Below, piece by piece: positions 32,445-41,812 of a stretch of DNA of 47,118 nucleotides. The position numbers and the translations under genes were made by a program. Every line of letters starts with the position of its first letter. Position 1 is the stretch's first letter. The notes under the pieces were generated by a model. The model had not been told where the DNA came from and did no database searches. It was given only the letters and a program-made list of their open reading frames with translations. Source of the stretch: Mucilaginibacter sp. (GTDB lineage Bacteria > Bacteroidota > Bacteroidia > Sphingobacteriales > Sphingobacteriaceae); contig JAQBOA010000094.1 in the NCBI GenBank assembly GCA_028288305.1, positions 1-47,118 on the forward strand, written 5' to 3'.

Positions 32445-33680
32445 ATGAGCAATATTAATTTAATTGATTCTTTTCAGGAATTTAAAGATTTCAAAAACAT
32501 CGATCGTCCAACCATGATGAGCGTACTGGAAGACGTATTCAGGAGCATGATCAGAAAAAAGTTTGGGACCGATGAAAATTGCGACGTAATTGTAAATACT
32601 GATAACGGTGACCTTGAAATTTGGCGCACCCGACAGGTAGTTGAAGATGGTTTCAGTGAAGATGATGACCTTGAAATTGAACTGGCAGAAGCAAAAACTA
32701 TAGATCCGGATCTTGAAGTTGGCGATGAGCATATTGAGCAAATTACGCTCGAAAGCTTTGGTCGCCGTGCCATACTGGCAGCAAGACAAACGCTGGTTTC
32801 TAAAATTCTGGAACTGGAAAAGGATGAAATATTTAAAAAATATAAAGACCGCGTTGGCGAAATTGTTACCGGCGAAGTTTACCAGGTATGGAAAAAAGAA
32901 GCATTAGTGCTTGATGACGATGGGAACGAATTGTTGTTGCCAAAATCAGAACAAATACCGGCAGACTACTTTAAAAAAGGCGATAGTGTAAAAGCTGTGG
33001 TGCATAAAGTGGATATGATGAATAGTAATCCTAAAATTATTATTTCACGTACTGCACCTGAATTTTTACAGCGCTTGTTTGAAATGGAAGTGCCGGAAAT
33101 TTTTGATGGGCTCATCACTATTAAAAAAATAGTGCGCGAACCTGGTGAGCGGGCTAAAGTAGCAGTAGAATCATATGATGATCGTATTGATCCGGTAGGC
33201 GCTTGTGTGGGTATGAAAGGATCGCGTATACATGGTATCGTTCGTGAACTTAAAAACGAGAATATTGACGTGATCAATTATACCAATAACCTGCAGTTAT
33301 ATATTCAACGGGCATTATCTCCTGCCAAAATAACATCCATTAAGTTAGATGACGAGAAAAAAACGGCCGCTGTATATTTAAAACCTGACCAGGTATCATT
33401 AGCAATTGGCCGTGGCGGCCATAATATTAAACTGGCAGGCAAATTGACAGGGTATGAAATAGATGTTTATCGCGAAGCAGATGAACAGGACGAGGATGTG
33501 GATATTGAAGAATTTTCAGATGAAATTGAAAGCTGGATAATTGATGAGTTTAAACGCATTGGTTTAGATACGGCGAAATCAGTACTGGCGCTAACAGTTA
33601 ACGAATTAGTAAAACGTACCGATTTGGAAGAAGAAACTGTAAAAGAAGTGTTATCAATTCTGCAAGCCGAGTTTGAATAA
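32445..33680 (+). CDS. nusA: Transcription termination/antitermination protein NusA
   Basis: The 411-residue protein contains an N-terminal RNA-polymerase-binding domain (about 1-130). An S1 domain (about 137-200, GEIVTGEVYQVWKKEALVLD) follows, then two KH domains (about 205-350), including GACVGMKGSRIHGIVREL and LAIGRGGHNIKLAGKLTGYE. The C-terminus after KH2 is short and acidic (about 350-411, DEQDEDVDIEEFSDE), with one helix-hairpin-like segment (DTAKSVLALTVNELVKR). It lacks the two full C-terminal repeats of enterobacterial NusA, as usual in Bacteroidota. NusA binds RNA polymerase and RNA hairpins, so it could act on the operon's own leader. Confidence 0.96.
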   Translation: MSNINLIDSFQEFKDFKNIDRPTMMSVLEDVFRSMIRKKFGTDENCDVIVNTDNGDLEIWRTRQVVEDGFSEDDDLEIELAEAKTIDPDLEVGDEHIEQITLESFGRRAILAARQTLVSKILELEKDEIFKKYKDRVGEIVTGEVYQVWKKEALVLDDDGNELLLPKSEQIPADYFKKGDSVKAVVHKVDMMNSNPKIIISRTAPEFLQRLFEMEVPEIFDGLITIKKIVREPGERAKVAVESYDDRIDPVGACVGMKGSRIHGIVRELKNENIDVINYTNNLQLYIQRALSPAKITSIKLDDEKKTAAVYLKPDQVSLAIGRGGHNIKLAGKLTGYEIDVYREADEQDEDVDIEEFSDEIESWIIDEFKRIGLDTAKSVLALTVNELVKRTDLEEETVKEVLSILQAEFE

Positions 33681-33704
33681 AGAAAATAACCAAAATTAAA
33701 ATCG

Positions 33705-33712
33705 TATTTTTG
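33705..33712 (+). promoter_or_regulatory. Possible internal -7 element before infB
   Basis: TATTTTTG fits TAnnTTTG, 29 bp upstream of the infB ATG and inside the 61-bp nusA-infB gap. No TTG lies at the right distance, so this may be a weak internal promoter or chance. Confidence 0.35.
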
Positions 33713-33741
33713 CACAAATAGCAGAAGAAGAATTATAATAA

Positions 33742-36700
33742 ATGTCAGAAGACAAATCCATAAAATTATTTACAGCAGCAAAAGAGCTGAATATCGGCAC
33801 GGGCACCATTGTTGATTTTTTAGCATCAAAGGGATATAAGGTACAAAAACACCCTACTACCCGACTTGATGGTGATATGTACAACGCGCTTTTGAAGGAA
33901 TTTGCTGTTGATAAAATTATTAAGGAGGAAGCTAAGCAGATCAGTATAGGAAAGATAAGAAAAGAAGAGACTGTCCAGCTTCCTGAAAAACCAAATGAGC
34001 ATCGCCGTTCAAGGGATTTTGAAAATGAAGATATCCTCATTAAAAATGCCGGCCATCATTATACTCCACCAGTAGTTGAAAAACCAAAACCGGTTGATTT
34101 TTCACATGAAAAAACTGAAGAGCACAATGAGGTTTTACCTGGTGTAAAAGTAGTTGGTAAAATTGATCTTAATAACCTTAATGCAAAACTTCAGCCGGTT
34201 GAAAAACCTGTTGAGAAAAAAGAAGAAAAGGTTATTAAACCCGAACCAGTTGCGCCAAAGCCAGAGGTTGTTGCGCCAAAGCTGCAGCCAGAAGTTAAAC
34301 AAGAGGCTCCGAAACCAGAAACTGTTGTTCCAAAGCCGCAGCCAGAAATCAAACAAGAGGCTCCAATACCCGAAGTAAAAAAAGAAGTTATCCCAAAAAC
34401 TGAGGAACCTGTCGTTCAACCTAAAGTAGTTGATGAAACACCTGCGGAAGAAATTATTGAAGTACAGGAACCCGAAGTGATAAAAGCGAAAGCAGAACGT
34501 TTAACTGGCCCCAATGTGGTGGGTAAAATACAATTACCGGTTAATCCACCTAAACGCAATCCGGTAGCTTCCTCTTCAAGTGCAAATAGCGCCGCAGATC
34601 ATAAACGGAAAAGGAAGCGTAAAGATAACCAGGGTCCCGGTCATAATCAACAGGGTAATAATCCTGCCAATCATGCCGGACAGCAACAAGCTAATCCACC
34701 CGGACAGCAGCAGCCTCACGGCGGCAATCGTCCGGATTTCAGGAACAGGGGGAATAACCCACCTGCTGGGCCTGGTAGTCATAGCAACGCTGGAGGTGGC
34801 AATCGTCCTGATTTCAGAAACCGTAATGCATCGCAAAATACCGGTCCTAAAGAAGAGCCATCAGAAAAAGATATACAAGATCAAATTAAGGCAACCTTAG
34901 CCCGGTTAAGCGGAGCGGGTAAGTCAGGTAAATTTGCACAGCGTGCTAAATTTCGCCGTCAAAAGCGTGATGATGTAGCCGCAACAGCCGAAGAGCTGGC
35001 AATGGAGCAGGAGTTACAATCGAAAGTGTTAAAAGTAACTGAATTTGTTACTGCTAACGAGTTGGCTTCTATGATGGATGTCTCTGTAACTCAAATCATC
35101 TCTACCTGTATGAGCCTGGGTATGTTCGTTTCCATAAACCAAAGGCTGGATGCTGAAACTTTAAGTATTGTTGCTGATGAATTTGGATACCAGATAGAGT
35201 TTGTTAAACCGCAGGATGAAGAGGGGAACCTTGATCAGCCCGACGATCCGGAAAATCTGATACCAAGGGCGCCGATTGTTACCATAATGGGTCACGTTGA
35301 CCACGGTAAAACTTCATTGCTCGATTTTATCCGTAAAACAAATGTTATAGGTGGCGAAGCCGGGGGTATTACCCAGCACATTGGTGCTTATGAAGTAACA
35401 CTGCCTGATGATAAAGGAAAAATAACATTCTTAGATACACCGGGTCACGAAGCGTTTACTGCTATGCGTGCCAGGGGAGCACAGGTAACGGATATTGTAA
35501 TTATAGTAATTGCTGCTGATGATAGTGTAATGCCTCAAACACGTGAGGCTATTAACCACGCCCAGGCTGCAGGCGCACCAATCATTTTTGCCTTTAACAA
35601 AATTGACAGGCCTGGCGCAAATGCCGACAAAATACGCGAACAACTATCAGCCATGAACATCCTGGTTGAAGAATGGGGCGGTAAATATCAATCGCAGGAA
35701 ATCTCTGCGAAAACAGGGTTAAATGTTGATTTGCTTTTAGAAAAAATATTATTAGAGGCTGAGTTGCTGGAATTAAAAGCCAATCCAAATAAACGCGCTG
35801 TAGGTACTGTTATTGAAGCTGCGTTAGATAAAGGCCGTGGTATTGTTACTACTATTTTAGTACAGGCTGGCACGTTAAAAGTGGGCGATCCGATATTGGC
35901 TGGTTGTTATAGCGGCCGTGTAAAGGCATTGACTAATGAACGTGGTCAAAGAGTTGAATCTGCAGGCCCGTCAACCCCGGTACAAGTATTGGGCATGCAG
36001 GGAGCTCCAACAGCGGGCGATAAGTTTAACGTTCTTGAAAGTGAGGTTGAGGCCCGTGAAATTGCTAATAAACGTTTACAATTACAACGTGAACAAGGCT
36101 TACGTACACAAAAACACATAACACTTGACGAAATTGGCCGCCGGTTGGCAGTGGGTAACTTTAAAGAACTTAACATTATTGTTAAAGGTGACGTGGATGG
36201 TTCTATTGAAGCTTTATCTGATTCATTATTAAAACTATCAACCGAACAGATACAGGTAAATATTATTTCGAAAGCCGTAGGGCAGATATCCGAATCTGAC
36301 GTATTGTTAGCTTCTGCATCTGATGCTATTATTATAGGTTTCCAGGTACGTCCTTCAAGTGGCGCACGTAAGCTGGCTGAGCAGGAACAAATTGACATAC
36401 GGCTTTATAGCATTATATACGATGCCATAAATGAGATAAAAGCTGCGATGGAAGGAATGCTTGCACCAACTTTTGAAGAAAAGATTGTTGCTAATGTTGA
36501 AATCCGCGAAACCTTTAAGATAAGTAAAGTTGGTACCATTGCAGGCTGTATGGTCTTGGATGGTAAAATTACACGAAACAGTAAAATACGCATAGTCCGC
36601 GAAGGTGTGGTAATTTACTCAGGCGAACTTGCTTCATTAAAGCGCTTTAAGGATGATGTTAAAGAGGTTAGCGCCGGCTATGAGTGTGGTTTAAATATTA

Positions 36701-36774
36701 ACAACTTTAATAATATTGAGGTAGGCGATATAGTTGAAGCTTATGAAAATGTTGAGGTTAAACGTAAACTTTAA
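33742..36774 (+). CDS. infB: Translation initiation factor IF-2
   Basis: The 1010-residue GTPase has an IF2_N-like helix bundle at about 1-55 (ELNIGTGTIVDFLASKGYKV). A long Lys/Pro/Glu-rich linker (about 110-260) and an Asn/Gln/Gly/His-rich tract (about 290-380) precede a second IF2_N domain (about 430-480). The GTPase core has G1 GHVDHGKT (517-524), G3 DTPGH (565-569), G4 NKID (619-622) and G5 SAK. Domain II, the domain III region and the initiator-tRNA-binding C-terminus (ending EVKRKL) follow. IF-2 brings formyl-Met-tRNA to the 30S subunit. Length and low-complexity linkers are typical of Bacteroidota. Confidence 0.98.
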   Translation: MSEDKSIKLFTAAKELNIGTGTIVDFLASKGYKVQKHPTTRLDGDMYNALLKEFAVDKIIKEEAKQISIGKIRKEETVQLPEKPNEHRRSRDFENEDILIKNAGHHYTPPVVEKPKPVDFSHEKTEEHNEVLPGVKVVGKIDLNNLNAKLQPVEKPVEKKEEKVIKPEPVAPKPEVVAPKLQPEVKQEAPKPETVVPKPQPEIKQEAPIPEVKKEVIPKTEEPVVQPKVVDETPAEEIIEVQEPEVIKAKAERLTGPNVVGKIQLPVNPPKRNPVASSSSANSAADHKRKRKRKDNQGPGHNQQGNNPANHAGQQQANPPGQQQPHGGNRPDFRNRGNNPPAGPGSHSNAGGGNRPDFRNRNASQNTGPKEEPSEKDIQDQIKATLARLSGAGKSGKFAQRAKFRRQKRDDVAATAEELAMEQELQSKVLKVTEFVTANELASMMDVSVTQIISTCMSLGMFVSINQRLDAETLSIVADEFGYQIEFVKPQDEEGNLDQPDDPENLIPRAPIVTIMGHVDHGKTSLLDFIRKTNVIGGEAGGITQHIGAYEVTLPDDKGKITFLDTPGHEAFTAMRARGAQVTDIVIIVIAADDSVMPQTREAINHAQAAGAPIIFAFNKIDRPGANADKIREQLSAMNILVEEWGGKYQSQEISAKTGLNVDLLLEKILLEAELLELKANPNKRAVGTVIEAALDKGRGIVTTILVQAGTLKVGDPILAGCYSGRVKALTNERGQRVESAGPSTPVQVLGMQGAPTAGDKFNVLESEVEAREIANKRLQLQREQGLRTQKHITLDEIGRRLAVGNFKELNIIVKGDVDGSIEALSDSLLKLSTEQIQVNIISKAVGQISESDVLLASASDAIIIGFQVRPSSGARKLAEQEQIDIRLYSIIYDAINEIKAAMEGMLAPTFEEKIVANVEIRETFKISKVGTIAGCMVLDGKITRNSKIRIVREGVVIYSGELASLKRFKDDVKEVSAGYECGLNINNFNNIEVGDIVEAYENVEVKRKL

Positions 36775-36790
36775 AAATTTTTAAATCCAT

Positions 36791-36830
36791 AAAAAAGGCT
36801 TCCCGATTAATTGGGAGGCCTTTTTTGTTC
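36791..36830 (+). terminator. Intrinsic terminator of the rimP-nusA-infB operon
   Basis: AAAAAAGGCTTCCC and GGGAGGCCTTTTTT pair over 14 bp (one G-U) around GATTAATT, starting 17 bp after the infB stop. The rest of 36831-37116 is AT-rich with no gene and presumably carries the promoter of the next locus. Confidence 0.93.
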
Positions 36831-37116
36831 TACATTCTGTGGTTGAACTTTACTACATACCTTTTATAACACATCTATTGAGCCGCATACATCACTGCTA
36901 ACTAATTAGCTCTAATACATGGCTTGAAGCTTCATATTAATTTATGATTTTAAATTAATAATATTCAATTTGCTTGTTTATATATAAACTTATAATATTT
37001 TTATATATAACATTAAACCTTAGCCACAAAAATGTTACACTGGATTGATTGTTAAAGGTTTTTAATGCCTATTTTTATCATACCAATTATATGTATTTAA
37101 AATCTAACCTGCATTT

Positions 37117-37863
37117 ATGAGAAAATGTATTAACCTAACCTTTACAATATGTTTTTTAAGCATAATTATTAGCAAACATTCCTTCGCTCAAACAACAACA
37201 AGTGATAACGGCTTACAACAAAGCACTTTTAATAATGCAGTAAATCTTTATTATACTTCATTGGGAGAAGAATCGTCATTATTTAATGGCCCTGAATATT
37301 ATTTTTACGACCCCCATATTAAGGGCAATGCCTACTTTTTAGATAACAATGGTTTTGCCACAGGATCTGTTTATTATGATGGGATGTTGTATAATGGTGT
37401 GCCTATGTTATATGATTTATATAGTGATAAAGTTGTAACACTCCTGCATAATCACTATTCCAAATTTTCTTTACTAAATGAAAGAGTAAAAAACTTTGAT
37501 TATTTGGATCATCACTTTGTAAATATCAATACTGATACCATTAATAACACAGCTAACATGAAACCGGGCTTTTATGATGAGCTATATAACGGCAAATCTC
37601 AAGTTTTAGTAAAAAGATCTAAAGACATCCAAACAATAACAAGCGGAACAGCTGAAAACTACTTTGATTTAACAACAAAGTATTTTTTTAAGAAAAACCA
37701 CACTTATTATAGTATCTCCAGCCAGGGGTCGCTTATTAATGTTTTAAAAGACAGGAAAAAGGAACTTCAGCAATATATCAGAGCTAATCAAATCAAGTTT
37801 AGGAGTGATCCTGAAGAAGCTATGGTCAAAATTGCATCTTACTATGACCATTTAACCAATTGA
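37117..37863 (+). CDS. Exported protein of unknown function at the head of the TonB/DUF4249 locus
   Basis: The 248-residue product begins with a signal peptide (MRKCINLTFTICFLSIIISKHSFA). The mature protein is rich in Tyr, Asn and Asp: NAVNLYYTSLGEESSLFNGPEYYFYD, then FATGSVYYDGMLYNGVPMLYDLYSD, and a Lys-rich helical end (KDRKKELQQYIRANQ...DPEEAMVKIASYYDHL). The central part looks like a beta-rich domain with repeated YY/GxxY units; no family is recognised. Its stop is one base before the ATG of the TonB receptor, so the two are co-transcribed and probably act together (inference). It is likely periplasmic or surface-exposed. Confidence 0.75.
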   Translation: MRKCINLTFTICFLSIIISKHSFAQTTTSDNGLQQSTFNNAVNLYYTSLGEESSLFNGPEYYFYDPHIKGNAYFLDNNGFATGSVYYDGMLYNGVPMLYDLYSDKVVTLLHNHYSKFSLLNERVKNFDYLDHHFVNINTDTINNTANMKPGFYDELYNGKSQVLVKRSKDIQTITSGTAENYFDLTTKYFFKKNHTYYSISSQGSLINVLKDRKKELQQYIRANQIKFRSDPEEAMVKIASYYDHLTN

Positions 37864-37864
37864 T

Positions 37865-40633
37865 ATGTATAAAATTTTCCTTTTAAGCTTCTCTTTTTTG
37901 TTTTTTATACAGATCAGTCGGGCGCAACAAAGCACTGCAAAACTAATAAGTGTAAACTTTCAGCAAGCTACAATTACACAATTTATCAGTGAACTCGAAT
38001 CAAAGAGCAGCTATCACTTTTATTACGACCGGGTACAATTTGATAGTTTAAAAATTACTCTTCAGGTAAATGATAAGCCAATAGAAACTATTTTGGATTT
38101 GGCTTTTAAAAATACCGACTTTTATTATGCTATTTCTCAGCAACAAATATTTCTCACAAAAGGCAGGCAAATAAAAACTGAGCTGGCAACCGGATTTTTG
38201 GAAGTAGCTCCTAGTGAAAAAGAAGTTAAACAAACGTCAGCCGTAGCAGATTATACTGATGAAAAAGATAAAAAAGTGCCGGAGGCAACCACCGAAAATA
38301 AGCTGTACGAAATAGGTATTAAAACCAATAGCATAAAGCAGGGTAACGCTATCCTAACAGGTTATATTCGTGATATTAAATCGGGTGAAGCCGTGGTTGG
38401 GGCAAGCATTTTCATTGCGAGTTCAAAAGCCGGGGTGGCCACGGATAAATTCGGGTATTTTACTATTACCTTACCACGTGGGAGGCATACATTAATTATA
38501 AGAGGTTTGGGTATGAGGGATACCCGTAGGCAGATTTTACTTTACTCCGATGGAAAGCTGAATATTGAGATGCAGGAGCAGATCAACAGTTTAAGGGAGG
38601 TAAAAATATCGGCAGATAAAGTGGCTAACGTGCGCAGCGTTGAATTAGGTGTTACCCGTTTAGACATTAAAAATATTAAACAGATACCGACAGCATTTGG
38701 TGAAGCCGACGTTTTAAAAGTAGTGCTTACACTGCCAGGTGTTACATCTGTAGGCGAGGCCACAACAGGCTTTAACGTACGGGGCGGATCAGCAGATGAA
38801 AATTTAATTTTGCTTGACGGTGCAACAATTTATAACCCGGCACACTTTTTTGGTTTTTTCGCTGCTTTTAATCCTGATATTGTAAAGGATATAGAACTTT
38901 ACAAAAGCAGCATACCGGAAAAATACGGAGGCCGCTTGTCTTCTGTTTTAGAGATAACTAATCGCGAGGGTAATAAAAAAATATTTACAGGCTCTGCGGG
39001 TTTAGGGTTATTAACCAGCAGGTTTAATATAGAGGGGCCCATCATAAAAGATAAAACTTCCTTTATATTTGGTGCCCGTACTACTTATTCAGATTGGTTA
39101 CTTAATTTATTACCTCAGGCTTACAAGAATAGTTCAGCATCATTTTCCGACTTTAATTTAGATATAAGCCACCAGATAAACGATAAAAACAATCTGTACC
39201 TGTCGACCTACCTCAGCAATGACAAGTTTAGATTGAATAGTGATACTACCTATTCATACAGTAATAAAAGCGTTATATTAAAATGGAAGCATAATTTTAA
39301 TAGCAAACTATATAGTGTAATATCCGGTGGAATGGACCGATATCAATATGATGTATCCAGCACCGCAAATCCGGTAAATGGTTTTGATCTTGCCTTTCAT
39401 ATCAATCAAACCAACCTAAAAGCTGATTTTAATTACTATTTAAACAGCAAGCATACCATTAATTTTGGTTTAAGTTCAATTCTGTATCAAAACAGTCCGG
39501 GCACATTTGAACCTAACGGCAGCAGATCATTGGTTTTACCCCAGGTGATAGCTACTGAACAAGCATTGGAAAGCGCATTATATTTAGGTGATAAATATGA
39601 TGTTAATACAAATCTATCAATTAGTGCAGGCATCCGGTATAATATATATAATTACCTGGGGCCGCAAACTGTGGATCAATATGCTCCAAATTTACCAAAG
39701 GAAGCTGGAAACGTACTTGATAGTACCACCTACAAAAAGGGGCAGTTTATTAATATAAACCAGGCACCCGACATTAGGATATCGGCCCGTTATTTATTAA
39801 ATGATAACTTATCGGTAAAGGCGGGGTATAATACCTTACATCAATATATTCATTTGCTTTCTAACTCAACTTCAATTTCTCCTACGGATGTTTATAAGTT
39901 AAGCGATCCCAATATTAAACCTGAATATGGAGATCAGGTATCATTAGGCTTTTTTCAAAATGCAAAAGCCAATACCATCGAAATGTCTGTAGAAGGGTAT
40001 TATAAGCGGCTAAGAAATTATCTTGATTATAAAAGCGGTGCTGTGCTGCTATTAAACCAGCATATTGAACGGGATGTAATTAATACAGATGGTAAAGCTT
40101 ATGGTGTTGAGTTTTTAGTTAAGAAAACTGCCGGTAAATTAAACGGCTGGCTAAGCTATACTTATTCCCGCACTTTTTTAAAACAGAATGATCCAAACGC
40201 CGGCGAGCTAATAAATAATGGTAACTACTATCCTGCTAATTATGATAAACCTCACTCTTTTAACTTTACCGGCAACTATAAGTTTACCCATCGTTACAGT
40301 ATATCTTTAGATATTGCCTATAGCACCGGCAGGCCTATAACCTTACCGATAGCAAAGTATGAGTATGCAGGTTCTGAGCGGGTATTCTATTCGGATAGAA
40401 ATGTTTACCGCATACCAGATTATTTCAGATCGGATTTTTCAATAAATATTGAAGGTAACCATAGAGTACATCAAAAAACACACAATTCATGGACAATAGG
40501 TGTTTATAATTTAACAGGGAGGCAAAATGCTTACTCAACTTTCTTTACCGAACAAAGCGGGGTAATAAGCGGTTATAAATTATCCATATTCGCCACGCCT
40601 ATCCCTTTTATCAACTATAATATACGGTTTTAA
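37865..40633 (+). CDS. TonB-dependent outer-membrane receptor with STN and carboxypeptidase-regulatory-like domains
   Basis: The 922-residue protein starts with a signal peptide (MYKIFLLSFSFLFFIQISRA). An STN/secretin-type domain follows (about 25-105, VNFQQATITQFISELESKSSYHFYYD), then a charged linker (about 110-160). A CarboxypepD_reg-like domain (about 163-245, ILTGYIRDIKSGEAVVGASIF) precedes the plug (about 265-370, LPGVTSVGEATTGFNVRGGSADENLILLDG) and a barrel to residue 922, ending INYNIRF. It imports an unknown ligand with energy from TonB-ExbBD. The STN domain usually signals to a FecR-type anti-sigma factor, but none is encoded in the window. It overlaps no neighbour and is followed after 6 bp by the first DUF4249 gene. 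Confidence 0.95.
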   Translation: MYKIFLLSFSFLFFIQISRAQQSTAKLISVNFQQATITQFISELESKSSYHFYYDRVQFDSLKITLQVNDKPIETILDLAFKNTDFYYAISQQQIFLTKGRQIKTELATGFLEVAPSEKEVKQTSAVADYTDEKDKKVPEATTENKLYEIGIKTNSIKQGNAILTGYIRDIKSGEAVVGASIFIASSKAGVATDKFGYFTITLPRGRHTLIIRGLGMRDTRRQILLYSDGKLNIEMQEQINSLREVKISADKVANVRSVELGVTRLDIKNIKQIPTAFGEADVLKVVLTLPGVTSVGEATTGFNVRGGSADENLILLDGATIYNPAHFFGFFAAFNPDIVKDIELYKSSIPEKYGGRLSSVLEITNREGNKKIFTGSAGLGLLTSRFNIEGPIIKDKTSFIFGARTTYSDWLLNLLPQAYKNSSASFSDFNLDISHQINDKNNLYLSTYLSNDKFRLNSDTTYSYSNKSVILKWKHNFNSKLYSVISGGMDRYQYDVSSTANPVNGFDLAFHINQTNLKADFNYYLNSKHTINFGLSSILYQNSPGTFEPNGSRSLVLPQVIATEQALESALYLGDKYDVNTNLSISAGIRYNIYNYLGPQTVDQYAPNLPKEAGNVLDSTTYKKGQFININQAPDIRISARYLLNDNLSVKAGYNTLHQYIHLLSNSTSISPTDVYKLSDPNIKPEYGDQVSLGFFQNAKANTIEMSVEGYYKRLRNYLDYKSGAVLLLNQHIERDVINTDGKAYGVEFLVKKTAGKLNGWLSYTYSRTFLKQNDPNAGELINNGNYYPANYDKPHSFNFTGNYKFTHRYSISLDIAYSTGRPITLPIAKYEYAGSERVFYSDRNVYRIPDYFRSDFSINIEGNHRVHQKTHNSWTIGVYNLTGRQNAYSTFFTEQSGVISGYKLSIFATPIPFINYNIRF

Positions 40634-40639
40634 TTAAAT

Positions 40640-41803
40640 ATGATTGTGTTTAAATACCTTTTATATATTATGCTGATGGTGTTTATGATAAGTTGCAAAA
40701 AACCATATAACCCACCTGCTATTACTGCGCCAGGTAGTTACCTTGTTGTGGAAGGCGTTATAAATGCGGGTTCCGATTCAACTGTTATTAAACTTAGCAA
40801 AACGGTTAACCTTTCAGGCGCAGTAACAACAAACCCGGTACTGCAAGCCTCAGTAACTGTTGAAAGTGATCAAAATATTTCTTTCCCGTTAACAGAGGCT
40901 TATAAGGGTAATTATGTTTCAGCAGGTTTGAATTTAGATAACACAAGAAAATATCGTGTAAGTATTAAAACATCAGACGGAAAAACATACCTTTCTGATT
41001 TTGAACCTGTAATCAATACCCCTCCAATTGATAGTCTTAACTTTAAGGTTCAAAATAGTAGTATTCAGGTATATGTAAGCACACACGACCCAGGTAATAA
41101 TATTAAATATTATCGCTGGGATTACCAGGAAGCATGGCAATTTCATGCTCAATACCAATCACAATACATAACCAATGGTACGGCAATAGTACCAAGAACT
41201 GCAGCCCAGTCAATTTACTACTGCTATGGACGTGACTCATCCAGCACAATTCTTATAGGATCATCAGCAAAATTAATGAAAGATGTAATTTATCAAAACC
41301 CCTTGACACAAATCGCATCCACATCTGAAAAGTTAGAATTAGAATATGGTATGCAGGTTAATCAATATGCCCTGACAGGCGCTGCTTATAATTTTTGGGT
41401 GAACCTTAAAAAAAATACAGAGCAACTGGGCAGCATTTTTGACGCGCAGCCGTCACAAATCAACGGCAATATTCGTTGCGTAACCAATCCGTCAGAGCCA
41501 GTTATCGGTTATATTAGTATTTCTACTGTTGGGCATAAAACAGTGTTTATTTCAAATGCACAATTGCCGCAATCTTGGAAGCCCGCTTATCCTTATACAT
41601 CCGAATTGGATTCGGCCCTTTACTGTCATTACAGGGATTGTCAAAATGATGTAGTCGATTTTTTAATTCCCTTAGGCTCTACTGAAATACCGGTTAGTGC
41701 AATTACCAAAGGACCCGGAACAATAGGCTACTTGGCATCAACACAGTATTGTACAGATTGTACGATAAGAGGCATCAAAACGCCACCGGCCTTTTGGAAA
41801 TAA
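40640..41803 (+). CDS. DUF4249 surface lipoprotein, copy 1
   Basis: The 387-residue lipoprotein has the signal MIVFKYLLYIMLMVFMISCKKPY. Its body has the DUF4249 pattern: SYLVVEGVINAGSDSTVIKLSKTV (about 32-55), an Ig-like segment with KYRVSIKTSDGKTYLSDFEPV, a PPIDSLNFKV transition and YYRWDYQEAW (about 155-164). NTEQLGSIFDAQPSQINGNI and the C-terminal CTDCTIRGIKTPPAFWK, with a CxxC pair and terminal Trp, close the domain. DUF4249 proteins often accompany TonB receptors in Bacteroidota and are proposed to act as surface lids or ligand-binding partners, like SusD (inference). It is nine bases upstream of copy 2. Confidence 0.9.
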   Translation: MIVFKYLLYIMLMVFMISCKKPYNPPAITAPGSYLVVEGVINAGSDSTVIKLSKTVNLSGAVTTNPVLQASVTVESDQNISFPLTEAYKGNYVSAGLNLDNTRKYRVSIKTSDGKTYLSDFEPVINTPPIDSLNFKVQNSSIQVYVSTHDPGNNIKYYRWDYQEAWQFHAQYQSQYITNGTAIVPRTAAQSIYYCYGRDSSSTILIGSSAKLMKDVIYQNPLTQIASTSEKLELEYGMQVNQYALTGAAYNFWVNLKKNTEQLGSIFDAQPSQINGNIRCVTNPSEPVIGYISISTVGHKTVFISNAQLPQSWKPAYPYTSELDSALYCHYRDCQNDVVDFLIPLGSTEIPVSAITKGPGTIGYLASTQYCTDCTIRGIKTPPAFWK

Positions 41804-41812
41804 AAGAGACAA

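Noticed and set aside
34135..34900. Overlapping frames inside infB
   Set aside because: They arise from the low-complexity Lys/Pro/Glu and Asn/Gly tracts of IF-2.
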